A stretch of DNA of 64,000 nt from JAIRNF01 sp031551125 (lineage in GTDB: Bacteria; Bacteroidota; Bacteroidia; Bacteroidales; UBA932): positions 124,001-188,000 of the forward strand of contig JAVBOB010000011.1 in NCBI GenBank assembly GCA_031551125.1. Direction: 5' to 3'. The notes under the pieces are model-generated. The model did no database searches. It was not told where the DNA came from and saw only the letters and a list, made by a program, of their open reading frames with translations. Shown here piece by piece: positions 42,906 to 53,062 of this stretch. Position numbers and translations under genes: made by a program. How positions within the stretch are numbered: the stretch's first letter is position 1; each line of letters begins with the position of its first letter.

Positions 42906-44903
42906 TTGAAGGCAACACTTACACGTTTTTCCCTAGCCATCCTACTGTTGGTGGCGTGTATTCCTGCAAAGGCGCAGTACGATAAGGAGCATTTACTTAT
43001 GCGGGGTCGTCAGCTTATTATTGATAATAAGTTTCCTCAAGCCATTGAGAATTTCAACATACTGTTGAAGGCCGATACAACCTTGTATGAGGGCTACTTT
43101 TTACGTGGAGTTGCCAAGTATAATCTCGACGACCTTATTGGAGCCAACGCTGACTTTTCGCATGCGCTAAGGCTTAACCCTGTATATACGCAGGCCTACC
43201 ACTATCGGTCTATTACGCGCGGTAGGCAAGGCAAGTATGATGAGGCATTATCAGACCTCAAACAAGCCATTGAGCTAAGGCCGGAGGCTTCGGTGCTATA
43301 CTTTAGTCGAGGTATTACCTACTTTATGTCGCAGCAGTTTGCAAAGGCTATAGAAGACTTTAATAAGTTTATTCGCTATGAACCGAAGGTTCCCGATGTT
43401 TACATTAATCGCGGAACGGCTTGGCTCTACCTTAAAGATACAACAAAGGCGCTGGCCGATTATGACAAGGCTATTTCGCTAAGCTTGCTGAACCCTGAAG
43501 GTTACGAGCGCAGGGCACGGGTGTATGCAATGAAGAGTGAAAACCAAAAGGCGCTGGAGGATTTGAATATGGCTATCAGCCTTGATTCTACAAGTACGTT
43601 CAGCTACTTTGCCCGTTCGTTGGTACGCTACAACCTAAAGGATATTAACGGTGCGCTGAAGGATTTGGATAAGGTTGTAGAGCTAGACCCAAGCAACTCG
43701 TTAACCTTTTACAATAGGGCGCTTATACGTTCGCAAATTGGCGATTTGAACCGTGCATTGGATGATTACGACAGGGTTGCGGCAATTAACCCCAACAACG
43801 TGTTGATATACTACAACCGTGCGGCAGTACTGGCTGAGCTGGGGCGTACAAGTGAGGCTATAAAGGATTACGATAAGGCAATATCGTTATATCCTGATTT
43901 TGCTAATGCGTATCTTAACCGTTCATACTTGAAAAACAGGGCAGGGCAGCTGATAGCGGCAAAGGCCGATTACGACTTGGCGCAACAAAAAATAAAGCAG
44001 TACCGTTCTAAAATGAACGACAGCACATTCTCTGCTTATGCCGATACCAGTAAGCAGTTTAATAAGCTGCTGGCGCTTGATGCCGATTTCTCTAAGCAGA
44101 ACTTCAACAACGATTTGGCAAAAGACCGTGATTTGGACATGAGGTTAAAGCCGTTGTTCCGCGCTATAGCCGGAGTTCCTGTTAGCACGCTGGCGTTAGA
44201 AAAGCAGTATTTTAATCCTTTGGTTGAATCGCTAAAAGAAGGTTATCCGGGCTTTAAGTTAGGTATATCAAACAAGGAGCACGTGCTACAACAAGCGGAG
44301 CTACTATCGTTAGACTCGCTGTGTAATGAACGAATAAAGAGTAACGCTAACGCCGACCGCTACTTTGAAAAGGCACTGGTACAAGGGCAGCTGAAACAGT
44401 ACACCAGCTCGCTAAACTACTATGCAAAGGCTATTGAGCTAGACCCTAAGAACCCGTTTTTGTACTTTAACCGTAGCACCATGAATAGTGAAATGGTTGA
44501 TTTCATTTCGTCTATTGATAACAGTATGCAAGCGTTGATGATTGATAATACGGGCGCAGGAAAAATGAAGTCGAAGATGGAGGTGAAGGTATCTAACTAT
44601 GAGGATGCCATTGCGGATTTGAACAACGTTATTAAGCTTGCTCCGGATTTTGCATACGCTTACTACAATAGAGCGAATCTTAAATGTTTATCGGGTAACA
44701 TGCCCGATGCCATTGCCGATTACACGAAAGCCGTATCGCTATATCCGTATATGGGCGAAGCGTATTTCAATCGCGGATTGGTGCAAATTTATTTGAAGGA
44801 TACCGAGAAAGGCTGCATGGATATCAGTAAGTCAGGAGAGTTAGGTATTAGTGAGGCATACGCTGTTATAAAAAAGTTTTGCCTCAAAGAAGAAAAAGAT
44901 TAA
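42906..44903 (+). CDS. Secreted tetratricopeptide-repeat protein
   Basis: The product has 665 residues. The start is a TTG (KATLTRFSLAILLLVACIPAKAQ is a clear signal peptide, and no ATG stands before it). Residues ~28-360 hold about ten TPR units (for example AYHYRSITRGRQGKYDEALSDLKQAIELRP), and a second block occurs at ~480-650. It is probably a periplasmic scaffold. It stands alone, with no partner visible nearby. Confidence 0.88.
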   Translation: MKATLTRFSLAILLLVACIPAKAQYDKEHLLMRGRQLIIDNKFPQAIENFNILLKADTTLYEGYFLRGVAKYNLDDLIGANADFSHALRLNPVYTQAYHYRSITRGRQGKYDEALSDLKQAIELRPEASVLYFSRGITYFMSQQFAKAIEDFNKFIRYEPKVPDVYINRGTAWLYLKDTTKALADYDKAISLSLLNPEGYERRARVYAMKSENQKALEDLNMAISLDSTSTFSYFARSLVRYNLKDINGALKDLDKVVELDPSNSLTFYNRALIRSQIGDLNRALDDYDRVAAINPNNVLIYYNRAAVLAELGRTSEAIKDYDKAISLYPDFANAYLNRSYLKNRAGQLIAAKADYDLAQQKIKQYRSKMNDSTFSAYADTSKQFNKLLALDADFSKQNFNNDLAKDRDLDMRLKPLFRAIAGVPVSTLALEKQYFNPLVESLKEGYPGFKLGISNKEHVLQQAELLSLDSLCNERIKSNANADRYFEKALVQGQLKQYTSSLNYYAKAIELDPKNPFLYFNRSTMNSEMVDFISSIDNSMQALMIDNTGAGKMKSKMEVKVSNYEDAIADLNNVIKLAPDFAYAYYNRANLKCLSGNMPDAIADYTKAVSLYPYMGEAYFNRGLVQIYLKDTEKGCMDISKSGELGISEAYAVIKKFCLKEEKD

Positions 44904-45279
44904 TGTATAATAGAGCGTCATCGTAACGCCACGAAGTGGCAGCTTATTTTAGCCCAACGGCAAAGCGTAGCGATGCCTTGGGTTGTGAGGATTAACAAGT
45001 ACATGGCGCGCGAAGCACTTTCGGTTTTTCAGCGTAAGGGTTGTTATTCGCGCGCAAATCAGCACAACCATTTCTAGACCCAACGCAATGCGTTGGGCTG
45101 AAATAAGTCGGGCTTACAGCCCGTAGATCGAAATAGATTGGTTCGGGTCGCTTCGCTCGCAACCGAGTTTACGAGTTCGGCGAAGCCAATGACGACCGTG
45201 ATTTAATAACGCAAAACGCATAGCTGGCAACTTGGGTTAAACAGTTTAACCGCAAAACACTTAAACATAAACAATAGCA
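44904..45279. repeat. Intergenic gap with palindromic repeats
   Basis: It holds AGCCCAACGGCAAAG / CTTGGG, the perfect palindrome-like CCCAACGCAATGCGTTGGG (45079-45097), GGGCTTACAGCCC, and a degenerate GTCGCTTCGCTCGCAA unit (about 45145-45195). No gene or promoter match seen. Confidence 0.6.
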
Positions 45280-45927
45280 ATGTCAAAGCTAGTTTCACCA
45301 TCGCTACTATCGGCCGATTTCTTGAAGTTGGGCGCCGATATTGAAATGCTCAACGCCAGTACGGCAGACTGGCTTCACCTTGATATAATGGATGGGGTAT
45401 TTGTACCCAACATATCTTACGGTTTTCCGGTGATTAAGCATATTAAAAAGGCTGCCCAGAAACCGCTTGATGTTCACCTTATGATTGTTGACCCCGACAG
45501 GTATATCAACGATTTTAAGGAGGTGGGTGCTGATATTCTGACCGTGCATTATGAAGCATGCACACATTTGCATAGAACGCTGCAACGTATTCGTTCGCTG
45601 GGTATGAAGGCGGGTGTAGCGCTTAACCCGCATACTCCCGTTGCCTTACTTGAAGATATTGTGGAAGAGCTGGATTTGTTGCTCATTATGTCGGTAAATC
45701 CGGGCTTTGGTGGGCAACGCTTCATTGAACACTCGCTCGATAAAGTAAAACAGGCAAAAGAACTCTTTACCAAACGAGGTTCGTTGGCCTTAATAGAAGT
45801 AGATGGCGGTGTTGATTTGGTTAATGCGCCTAAGCTATACGAAGCAGGAGTTGATGTGTTGGTTGCCGGCAATACGGTATTCTCGTCGGTCAACCCGACC
45901 GAAACTATTGCAAAATTAAAGGCTTAA
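45280..45927 (+). CDS. rpe: Ribulose-phosphate 3-epimerase
   Basis: Rpe interconverts ribulose 5-phosphate and xylulose 5-phosphate in the pentose phosphate pathway. The product has 215 residues, TIM barrel. SPSLLSADFLKLG, HLDIMDGVFVPNISYG, HLMIVDPDRY, MSVNPGFGGQ and EVDGGV carry the metal and catalytic residues. Its end overlaps the convergent OstA-like gene by 23 bases. Confidence 0.97.
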   Translation: MSKLVSPSLLSADFLKLGADIEMLNASTADWLHLDIMDGVFVPNISYGFPVIKHIKKAAQKPLDVHLMIVDPDRYINDFKEVGADILTVHYEACTHLHRTLQRIRSLGMKAGVALNPHTPVALLEDIVEELDLLLIMSVNPGFGGQRFIEHSLDKVKQAKELFTKRGSLALIEVDGGVDLVNAPKLYEAGVDVLVAGNTVFSSVNPTETIAKLKA

Positions 45928-47698
45928 GGTCTATATTGTGCAGCCAGCTTTTGCTCTCCAGCTCTTTCATACGCTTGGTGTATGGAAATTCCGGAGGTGT
46001 ATATTTGCTGACTTCACTTCGTTGAGAGGGGCGAACCGTTCGGTTAAACAGCTCCTCTTTGCTTTTTGGCTTGCGGCTTTCTTGCCAGCTAAACCCTTTT
46101 AGTATTTTATCCTCTTCGGGAAGTTTTTCTATCGGATAAATTTTCGTTTCAGGTTTATTAATGTACTTTACCCGCTTAATCTGGTTGTCGGAAATGCTGA
46201 CGGTCATATCCGCGCTTTCCGTCTTATTTGCGTTGGTTATTTCTCCTTCATCGCGTAGGTAGTACAGGCTTTGTGCGTTACCATAAACGTCTAGCTTATA
46301 TATTGCGTTATCTGCAAAAAAGGCTTTCATGTCACGGCCTTTAATCTGGCTGTATCGAATGCTGTCCTCCTCAATAGCAATGAACGCGTTACTATAAAAA
46401 TCAGCATACCGAAGCACCCGATTTATGGCCGTAAAGCGAATGCTATCCGAACTTATCTGCGTACTGTCACTCCATAGTACCGGTGATTTGTACATCATAG
46501 CAATGGAATCGAGCGTGTTGGCTACGAGCGAGTCACATACCGCCTGAATATCTCTTCGGAAAACACGAACGTTAGGGTAGGCCTCCATTATACGGTACAG
46601 GCTATCGTTTTGTTGCTTTACGTTCAGCGAATCCGGCTGCTTAAACTTCGGGTTCGGGTACCCTGTCGATTTTATTATATCAGCGGCTAAGAATAGCGTA
46701 TCTGTCTGTGGTTTTTGAGCAACGGAATCAGACAGCTCAAATTTTTGTTCTACGGTAAGAGAGTCTGTTGGCTGTTGCTTTTTCTTTTGCTTACCATCTT
46801 CTTGTCCGTAGTAGGCTATTACCGGATTTTTGGTTACCTCGGCATATTCCGGATTACGGGTAAAGTGAGCTTCATCACCAAATAAAATGGACGTTTGAAC
46901 GGTATCGAGCAGCTGAATATTTCCATACAGTCGGCCGCGCTCTTCCTTTTGTTTGTAAAATAAGCTGTCTGCCCACAGCTCCTTATCGGGTGTGCAACCG
47001 TACACGTTGTTTGAGAAGTGTACCTCGTCATCAGCTTTATGTTGCCAGCCATAGTTGGCGGAAATAAAGCTATCACCATACCAAACCTTAGTGAACCCGT
47101 GAAAGGTAACATTCTCGGTTTTCATGTCGTAGTGCATGGAGTCGCAGGCAATGGTGTAGTCCTTATTCTTTAACCCAACGTTGCCGGAAAACATAAATAC
47201 ATCAGGCTTTGAGTAGTAGTAGCCCTTATCGCTTTCCAGCGTTTCACCGTCTCGGTCAACTGTTCCGCTGTTGAAGTAGAAGCCTGTTTCCTTGTCAACG
47301 TTGTAGTCAAAATGTTGGGTAAGCAAGGTCATCTTTTCCTTATTCATCCGTACCACATTACCACGTACCTTAGCCCATGTTCCGTCGTAGGTCATCTTAT
47401 CGCAACGAATGGTTGCCGGGCCTTGAAACATTTCCACCCTGCCAAACAAATCTAAGCTGTCGCTGGTGTACATGTAGGCGCTATCACAGGTGATAACTAC
47501 GTTTTTTTCATGTAGCTGAAAAATAACATTACCAATAAGCTTGTTGGCTGTACGTCCATTGTAGTCAAAACTCCGGGCATATTCAGAAGTAAAATCAACC
47601 GATGAGCGCTCATCGTTGGGCACCTGTGCGCAAGCATGCTTGAATGGTATGGTAACCATAAGCATAATAGCAAGCAAAGGGAACAGCCTCTTTATCAT
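45905..47698 (-). CDS. OstA-like protein (LptA/LptD-N jelly-roll family)
   Basis: The product has 597 residues from MIKRLFPLLAIML, a start that gives a clean signal peptide ending HACAQ. The first ~300 residues are successive OstA beta units (GNVIFQLHEKNVVITCDSAYMY, GRVEMFQGPATIRCDKMTYDG, GNVGLKNKDYTIACDSMHYD). These are characteristic of the periplasmic lipopolysaccharide bridge. The rest is Bacteroidota-specific. It is the last gene of guaB-PPIase-surA-OstA-like, a set devoted to outer-membrane biogenesis. Confidence 0.88.
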   Translation of the reverse strand: MIKRLFPLLAIMLMVTIPFKHACAQVPNDERSSVDFTSEYARSFDYNGRTANKLIGNVIFQLHEKNVVITCDSAYMYTSDSLDLFGRVEMFQGPATIRCDKMTYDGTWAKVRGNVVRMNKEKMTLLTQHFDYNVDKETGFYFNSGTVDRDGETLESDKGYYYSKPDVFMFSGNVGLKNKDYTIACDSMHYDMKTENVTFHGFTKVWYGDSFISANYGWQHKADDEVHFSNNVYGCTPDKELWADSLFYKQKEERGRLYGNIQLLDTVQTSILFGDEAHFTRNPEYAEVTKNPVIAYYGQEDGKQKKKQQPTDSLTVEQKFELSDSVAQKPQTDTLFLAADIIKSTGYPNPKFKQPDSLNVKQQNDSLYRIMEAYPNVRVFRRDIQAVCDSLVANTLDSIAMMYKSPVLWSDSTQISSDSIRFTAINRVLRYADFYSNAFIAIEEDSIRYSQIKGRDMKAFFADNAIYKLDVYGNAQSLYYLRDEGEITNANKTESADMTVSISDNQIKRVKYINKPETKIYPIEKLPEEDKILKGFSWQESRKPKSKEELFNRTVRPSQRSEVSKYTPPEFPYTKRMKELESKSWLHNIDLKPLILQ

Positions 47699-47748
47699 TT
47701 TAAACGAAGAAGTTGACACAGGTTAAAGATACAATGCGTACGGAGGTG

Positions 47749-49107
47749 CTACTTTGTACCCCAAGTACTGTACTGGAACTTGCAATTTTTGTATTCAGGG
47801 TCAATTTGAATGTAGGTAGAACCGGCCTTTTGCTTAATCCATTTAAAAAACTTATCCATACGCTTATTGTTTTCGGCTATGGATTTAATAATCGCATAAT
47901 CATCAACAATATTAGCCGTATGTGAAGGGATAAGCTCTTTCAGCTTGAGAATTTTGAACACTACCTTCCCTTTATTGTCATGAGATTGGAAGGGTTCAGA
48001 TATCTCTCCTTCTTTAAGGTTTTTCAAAACGAAATAATCTCCGGGTTGCAGCTGGTCTTTATCAAAACGGATTACCGCTTCACCTTGCGTTTCATTTACC
48101 ATAATTCCACCGTTAAGGCGCGATTTAGGGTCTTGGGAATACTGTAATGCAGCATCTTCAAACTTAATGCTATCGGCCAATATTTTGGTACGAATGGAAT
48201 CCAGCTTGGCAGAAGCCTGTTGTTCGTCAGCAATGCTATACTTCGGAGTAATAAGAATATGGCGAACGTTAATCATATCGTTTGATTGCTTATCAATCAT
48301 TTGTATGATGTGGAAACCGTACTCTGTTTCAACAACAGGTGATACCTGTCCGGGTTTTAGCGCCATTGCCGCATCGGCAAACGCAGGCAGGTAGGTTGAC
48401 TTAGGTTTTAGCCCAAGCTCGCCGCCTCTTTTTTGTGAGCCCGGGTCTTCTGAATACAGAATGGCTAGCGTAGAAAACTTTTCACCATTCAGAACACGTT
48501 CACGAATAGACAGTAGCTGTTCACGTGCTAAAAAGTTAGCATCAGTTGACGGCGGATAGCGAAGTATTTGTTGAATAATGTATTGGTCAGGGAGAACTAT
48601 TAAGCTGTCTTTTGGGGTTGAGTCAAAGTAACGGGTAACATCTTCGGGAGTAAGGGATATACCTTGCATGAGCTTGCCCTGCATTTGATCGCTTAGCGCA
48701 TTTTCTTTTTCTACTTCAAACAATGCCTCTTTAATTTTGTGCATGGGCATGTTGAAGTAGTTTTCAACTGCTTTTGCATTTCCTGATTGTGCGATAAATC
48801 CACTTATGCGTCGTTCAACTTTTTCTCTCACCGCATTATCGTTAACGGTTAAGCTGTCAATCTTGGCCTGAGCCAACAGTAGCTTGTTGACAAGCTTCTT
48901 TTCTAATATTTGGCAGGCAGCATTGTCGTCAATTCTCATGCCTTCTAAGCGAGCCATTCTCAGCTCTTCTTCAATATCGGATAAAAAGATAGCTTCACCA
49001 CCAATAACAGCAACAACCTTATCAATAATGCCGGTTTGCGCATTAGCGAATGGTACGCTTATCAGAGTTACTAGAAAAAAGATTATGACTTTGCTGATAA
49101 TTTTCAT
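47749..49107 (-). CDS. surA: SurA-like peptidyl-prolyl isomerase chaperone
   Basis: The product has 452 residues with a signal peptide ending PFANAQ. A SurA N-terminal domain (~25-165) is followed by two parvulin domains: DQYIIQQILRYPP...GGELGLKPKSTYLPAF...VVETEYGFHIIQMID and MINVRHILITPK...LNGGIM. It chaperones outer-membrane proteins in the periplasm. Lies 33 bases after the PPIase-like lipoprotein gene and 50 bases before the OstA-like gene. Confidence 0.9.
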   Translation of the reverse strand: MKIISKVIIFFLVTLISVPFANAQTGIIDKVVAVIGGEAIFLSDIEEELRMARLEGMRIDDNAACQILEKKLVNKLLLAQAKIDSLTVNDNAVREKVERRISGFIAQSGNAKAVENYFNMPMHKIKEALFEVEKENALSDQMQGKLMQGISLTPEDVTRYFDSTPKDSLIVLPDQYIIQQILRYPPSTDANFLAREQLLSIRERVLNGEKFSTLAILYSEDPGSQKRGGELGLKPKSTYLPAFADAAMALKPGQVSPVVETEYGFHIIQMIDKQSNDMINVRHILITPKYSIADEQQASAKLDSIRTKILADSIKFEDAALQYSQDPKSRLNGGIMVNETQGEAVIRFDKDQLQPGDYFVLKNLKEGEISEPFQSHDNKGKVVFKILKLKELIPSHTANIVDDYAIIKSIAENNKRMDKFFKWIKQKAGSTYIQIDPEYKNCKFQYSTWGTK

Positions 49108-49140
49108 CTCGTCTATTTTTGTATGATAGTTTTCTTTTGT

Positions 49141-49992
49141 TTACCGTTCTTCTACGGTTACACTCACCGTTTTTTTCTGTATAGCGTCGTCGTATATTTT
49201 TTGCTCAAGCTCAGTAACCATTTTTTGCTTACGGTTGTTGAGAATAATTGATGTGATAACCTTCTTCTGGTACTCCATCGGGGCAAAATCGCCACGTGGA
49301 ATAAATTCGCGAATATTGATTAGATATGTGTAGTCGGCAACTTTTTCCTCAATGTACTTGTTTCGCTGAGCCTCTGATTCATAGTTTGACGGGGCCTGAG
49401 GAAGATACTTGGTGAGTGTTGAAAAATCAACCCAGTCATCGTTAAAGTAGTCGTATTTTTCGGCTACCTGAAGGCACATAACATCCAGCTCTTCTATTTT
49501 ATCTTCCGAGTTTAACCTGTAAATTTCTTTTATTCTTTTTATACCCGGAGCATTGTTCGCTACCTTAATGAACACAGCCTTTGCTAAGGGATTTGATAGC
49601 CTTAGCTTATCCTTATTGGCATCATAGAAGCTTTTTATTTCATCAGGGGTTACCAGCGTATCCAACCGTTGGCTGATATACTCCTGCTCGTACCGATAAA
49701 TAAGAAGCGAAGTACGGTAATCGTCCAGCTGATGGGCAACATTCTTCTGCTGTTCGGTCAGGTTCTCTTCAGCCTTTGATAAGGTTAGCTGCTTTCTTAC
49801 CCAGCTATTGGCATAGGATTTAAGCAGGTTAACGCTATCATCTCTGTTTACTCCTTCCGGAAATATATCGGGAATATCTGAGAGGTAAAGCTTCTTACCG
49901 TTAGCTTCGGCGATAAGCATTTTATCTCCCTGCGTACATGACGGGAGAAAAATAGCCACAAGAATTATGCAAAAGATATGCTTTAGCTGCAT
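49141..49992 (-). CDS. SurA-N-like periplasmic lipoprotein
   Basis: The product has 283 residues with a lipoprotein signal (lipobox FLPSC, Cys ~19). LLKSYANSWVRKQLTLSKAEENL and the following helices resemble the chaperone core of SurA/PrsA. TPDEIKSFYDANKDKLR is the usual helix before a parvulin domain, but I see no complete parvulin motif. It lies between guaB and surA in the same operon, as in many Bacteroidota, suggesting a chaperone role in the periplasm. Confidence 0.82.
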   Translation of the reverse strand: MQLKHIFCIILVAIFLPSCTQGDKMLIAEANGKKLYLSDIPDIFPEGVNRDDSVNLLKSYANSWVRKQLTLSKAEENLTEQQKNVAHQLDDYRTSLLIYRYEQEYISQRLDTLVTPDEIKSFYDANKDKLRLSNPLAKAVFIKVANNAPGIKRIKEIYRLNSEDKIEELDVMCLQVAEKYDYFNDDWVDFSTLTKYLPQAPSNYESEAQRNKYIEEKVADYTYLINIREFIPRGDFAPMEYQKKVITSIILNNRKQKMVTELEQKIYDDAIQKKTVSVTVEER

Positions 49993-50006
49993 GGTAGGCT
50001 TGTGTT

Positions 50007-51479
50007 TTATCGGCTGTAGTTAGGCGCTTCTCGTGTTACAGTTACATCGTGCGGGTGATTTTCTACCACACCTGCCGACGTTATGCGTACAAACTTTGCC
50101 TGCTGTAAGGCTTTTATATCGGGGGCGCCACAGTAGCCCATACCTGCTCTGAGCCCACCTTCCAGCTGGTAAAATACTTCGGATAGCGTTCCTTTAAACG
50201 GCACTTGTGCTACAATTCCTTCCGGAACCAGCTTCTTAATATCATCTTCTACATCTTGGAAGTAGCGGTCTTTCGAACCGTTTTGCATAGCCTCTAAAGA
50301 GCCCATGCCTCGATACGATTTAAACTTACGCCCGTTGAATATGATGGTCTCTCCGGGTGACTCTTCAACTCCGGCAAATAGTGATCCGGCCATTACAGAG
50401 TCGGCACCTGCGGCAATTGCTTTCACAATATCACCTGAATAGCGAATACCTCCGTCGGCAATTACCGGAACGCCCGAACCCCTCAGCTCCTTAGCCACAT
50501 CGTATATAGCAGATAGCTGGGGAACACCAACACCTGCAATTACACGGGTTGTGCAAATAGATCCGGGGCCTATTCCAACTTTAACAGCATCGGCCCCGTT
50601 GGCAACCAGCAAGCTTGCTGCTTCAGCCGTAGCGATGTTTCCAACTACAACCTCCAAATTGGGGAAGCTCATCTTTACTTCGCGAAGCATCTTTACTACT
50701 CCCAACGAGTGACCGTGAGCCGTATCAATAACAACAACATCAACACCGTTGGCAACAAGCGCTTCAACGCGAGCAAGCGTGTCATGGGTAACACCTACAC
50801 CCGCAGCAACGCGAAGACGCCCTTTGCTATCCTTGCTGGCGTGTGGGTTATCCTTAATCTTCATAATATCACGGAAGGTAAGTAGCGCAACCAGCTTGCC
50901 GTTTTTATCAACTACCGGCAGCTTTTCAACTTTTGATTCTTTTAGAATAGCGGTAGCTGTAGCTAAGTCGGTAGTGCTGGATGTGGTGATAAGCTTTTCC
51001 TTCGGTGTCATCACTTCAGCAATGGGGCGTTTCATGTTTTCCTGAAAACGCAAGTCGCGGTTGGTAACAATACCAACCAGCATCCCTTCTTTGTCAACAA
51101 CCGGAATACCACCGATTCTAAACTCGCGCATTAGCGATAGCACTTCGCCAACAGTAGCATCCTTGTTTATGGTAACGGGGTCATAAATCATCCCGTTTTC
51201 AGAACGCTTTACTTTGCGAACTTGAGCCGCTTGTTGCTCAATACTCATATTCTTGTGAATAACTCCTATGCCGCCTTCTCTGGCAATGGCGATAGCCATA
51301 CCTGCCTCGGTAACGGTATCCATAGCAGCCGATACGATAGGCGCGCTGATGGTAATGTTGCGGGTAAACTTTGTTTCGATGGAAACCTCGCGGGGCAATA
51401 CTTCCGAGTAGCTGGGTATAAGTAGTACGTCATCGAAGGTTAGTCCTTCCGAGTGTATTTTCTTTTCAAAGAATGACAT
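50007..51479 (-). CDS. guaB: IMP dehydrogenase
   Basis: GuaB oxidises IMP to XMP in GTP synthesis. The product has 490 residues from MSFFEKKIHSEGLTFDDVLL, the family start. Two CBS domains occupy ~95-210 (MTPKEKLITTSSTTDLATATAIL...). The catalytic loop GIGPGSICTTRVIAGVGVPQ holds the active Cys, and the flap ends RGMGSLEAM. First of the operon with the two SurA-like genes. Confidence 0.97.
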   Translation of the reverse strand: MSFFEKKIHSEGLTFDDVLLIPSYSEVLPREVSIETKFTRNITISAPIVSAAMDTVTEAGMAIAIAREGGIGVIHKNMSIEQQAAQVRKVKRSENGMIYDPVTINKDATVGEVLSLMREFRIGGIPVVDKEGMLVGIVTNRDLRFQENMKRPIAEVMTPKEKLITTSSTTDLATATAILKESKVEKLPVVDKNGKLVALLTFRDIMKIKDNPHASKDSKGRLRVAAGVGVTHDTLARVEALVANGVDVVVIDTAHGHSLGVVKMLREVKMSFPNLEVVVGNIATAEAASLLVANGADAVKVGIGPGSICTTRVIAGVGVPQLSAIYDVAKELRGSGVPVIADGGIRYSGDIVKAIAAGADSVMAGSLFAGVEESPGETIIFNGRKFKSYRGMGSLEAMQNGSKDRYFQDVEDDIKKLVPEGIVAQVPFKGTLSEVFYQLEGGLRAGMGYCGAPDIKALQQAKFVRITSAGVVENHPHDVTVTREAPNYSR

Positions 51480-51668
51480 ATTAAGAATTTTGTGGTGTGA
51501 GCGTTGTTTAGAAAATTGCGGCAAGTTACAAAAAATCGACGGTTGAGCATTGGCAAATACTCAAATTTATCGATTTTTAGCATAGTTAAACGAACTATCA
51601 ACGCGACAATTGCAAGGGTAATGCGTTCAAACTAGCCCGATTACTCCAATAAAGACGTGCTAGTCCGG

Positions 51669-52928
51669 TTAGCTTTGCACCCTTTCCAGCTTATTGGGGT
51701 AAATGGTAAATGGGTTAGCCGTTTTTATCCAAGCCTCTTCACTTTCTGCCAAGGCTTCATGTAAGATGTGTAGCGAGGTGTAGCCGTTTAAGTAATCTAA
51801 CAGCAGCTTATCTCCGGCAAGTAGCTCAATGGCTGTTTTGTCGTTACCCTTTTCGTAAGCTCCTGGCCGCCAGGTAAGCTCATTCAGCTCTTCAACCATA
51901 AACCGTATGATGCGCAGGCTGTGTTCAAGCGAGTGGTAAGGCTTACCTGTAAGGTGCAGCTGAAAGCCCACGCATACTTCGCCGCTATGCTTATGGAAGG
52001 TTGGTATAAAGTGCAGCATGCGGAGCATTGCGCCCCCACTATGCAATGGGTGGCTACCGTCGTTCCAGCCTTTGTAGCTGTGCTTACGGTTGTATGCGTG
52101 TAGCTGGTGCAGGAAAGGTGCTCCGAAAATTTCAAAAGGTCGGGTAGTGCCTCTTCCTTCGCTCAGGTTTGTCCCTTCAAGCAAGCATTGGCCGCTGTAC
52201 ACCAAGCAGGTATATGGCGATGGTATGTTGGGCGACGGGTAAATAGCGCACGGTGTTTTTACAACGCTGTTCCCCGCTCCGGGTAATGGCAACGGCGTGC
52301 TGTATAGCGGGTCGAGCGTATAAGGGATAACGGTTAGCGAGAATTGGGCATTACTGCGATGGTGTAAAAATGTACACAGCTCTCCGAACGTAAGCCCATG
52401 CCGGTGCGGTAAGCCGGTTACGCCAATAAAGGAGCTGTACGCTGCATCCAGCGGAGTTCCCTCTACCTGTCGGCCGGCGGGATTGGGACGGTCAACCACG
52501 TAAACCGATATGTTGAGCTTATGCTCAATGAGGTTATGGAATAGTTTATTTACCGTTGATATGAAGGTGTAGTAGCGGCAGCCCACATCCTGCAGGTCAA
52601 TAATTATAGCATCCAAGTCGCGTAGCTTATCCAGCGGTGCAGAAAGTGATGCCTCAGTATGTCCGTATAGCGATACAAATTCTACCCCGTCAAGACCTAA
52701 GCAGCGGTACGCTTCGCCGGAATCCAACCCTACCTGGTCTTGCAGTTCGGCAAACAGCCCATGTTCAGGCATGAATACGCGGCATAGCATTCCCTGCTCG
52801 TGCAGCAGCTCAAACAGGTATCGCCCTGTACTAAAATCCCATGACGTTTGGTTACACAACAGCGCAACACGGCCGGAGCGAAGCGCATTATCGGGAAGAG
52901 AGAGTAGGGGAGAGCCGGAAACAGTCAT
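51669..52928 (-). CDS. namZ: Exo-beta-N-acetylmuramidase NamZ (DUF1343)
   Basis: The product has 419 residues from MTVSGSPLLSLPDNALRSGRVALLCNQ. Upstream codons are a Ser/Phe low-complexity stretch. FMPEHGLFAELQDQVGLDSG, LDAIIIDLQDVGCRYYTF, VVDRPNPAGRQVEG and EGTNLSEGRGTTRPFEIFGAPF are conserved throughout the DUF1343/NamZ family, which releases terminal MurNAc from peptidoglycan fragments during wall recycling. No signal peptide is apparent with this start. Confidence 0.88.
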   Translation of the reverse strand: MTVSGSPLLSLPDNALRSGRVALLCNQTSWDFSTGRYLFELLHEQGMLCRVFMPEHGLFAELQDQVGLDSGEAYRCLGLDGVEFVSLYGHTEASLSAPLDKLRDLDAIIIDLQDVGCRYYTFISTVNKLFHNLIEHKLNISVYVVDRPNPAGRQVEGTPLDAAYSSFIGVTGLPHRHGLTFGELCTFLHHRSNAQFSLTVIPYTLDPLYSTPLPLPGAGNSVVKTPCAIYPSPNIPSPYTCLVYSGQCLLEGTNLSEGRGTTRPFEIFGAPFLHQLHAYNRKHSYKGWNDGSHPLHSGGAMLRMLHFIPTFHKHSGEVCVGFQLHLTGKPYHSLEHSLRIIRFMVEELNELTWRPGAYEKGNDKTAIELLAGDKLLLDYLNGYTSLHILHEALAESEEAWIKTANPFTIYPNKLERVQS

Positions 52929-53062
52929 AGAGTTGAAAGTTGAAGATGGAAAGTTGAAAGTGGTGAAAAGCAAATAGTCAAAAGGCGCTATGCTAAGTGA
53001 CTCTGTACGTTAGTTAAGATAACCCGGCAGCTTTTAAACTCTTAAACCGTCAACACTTAAAC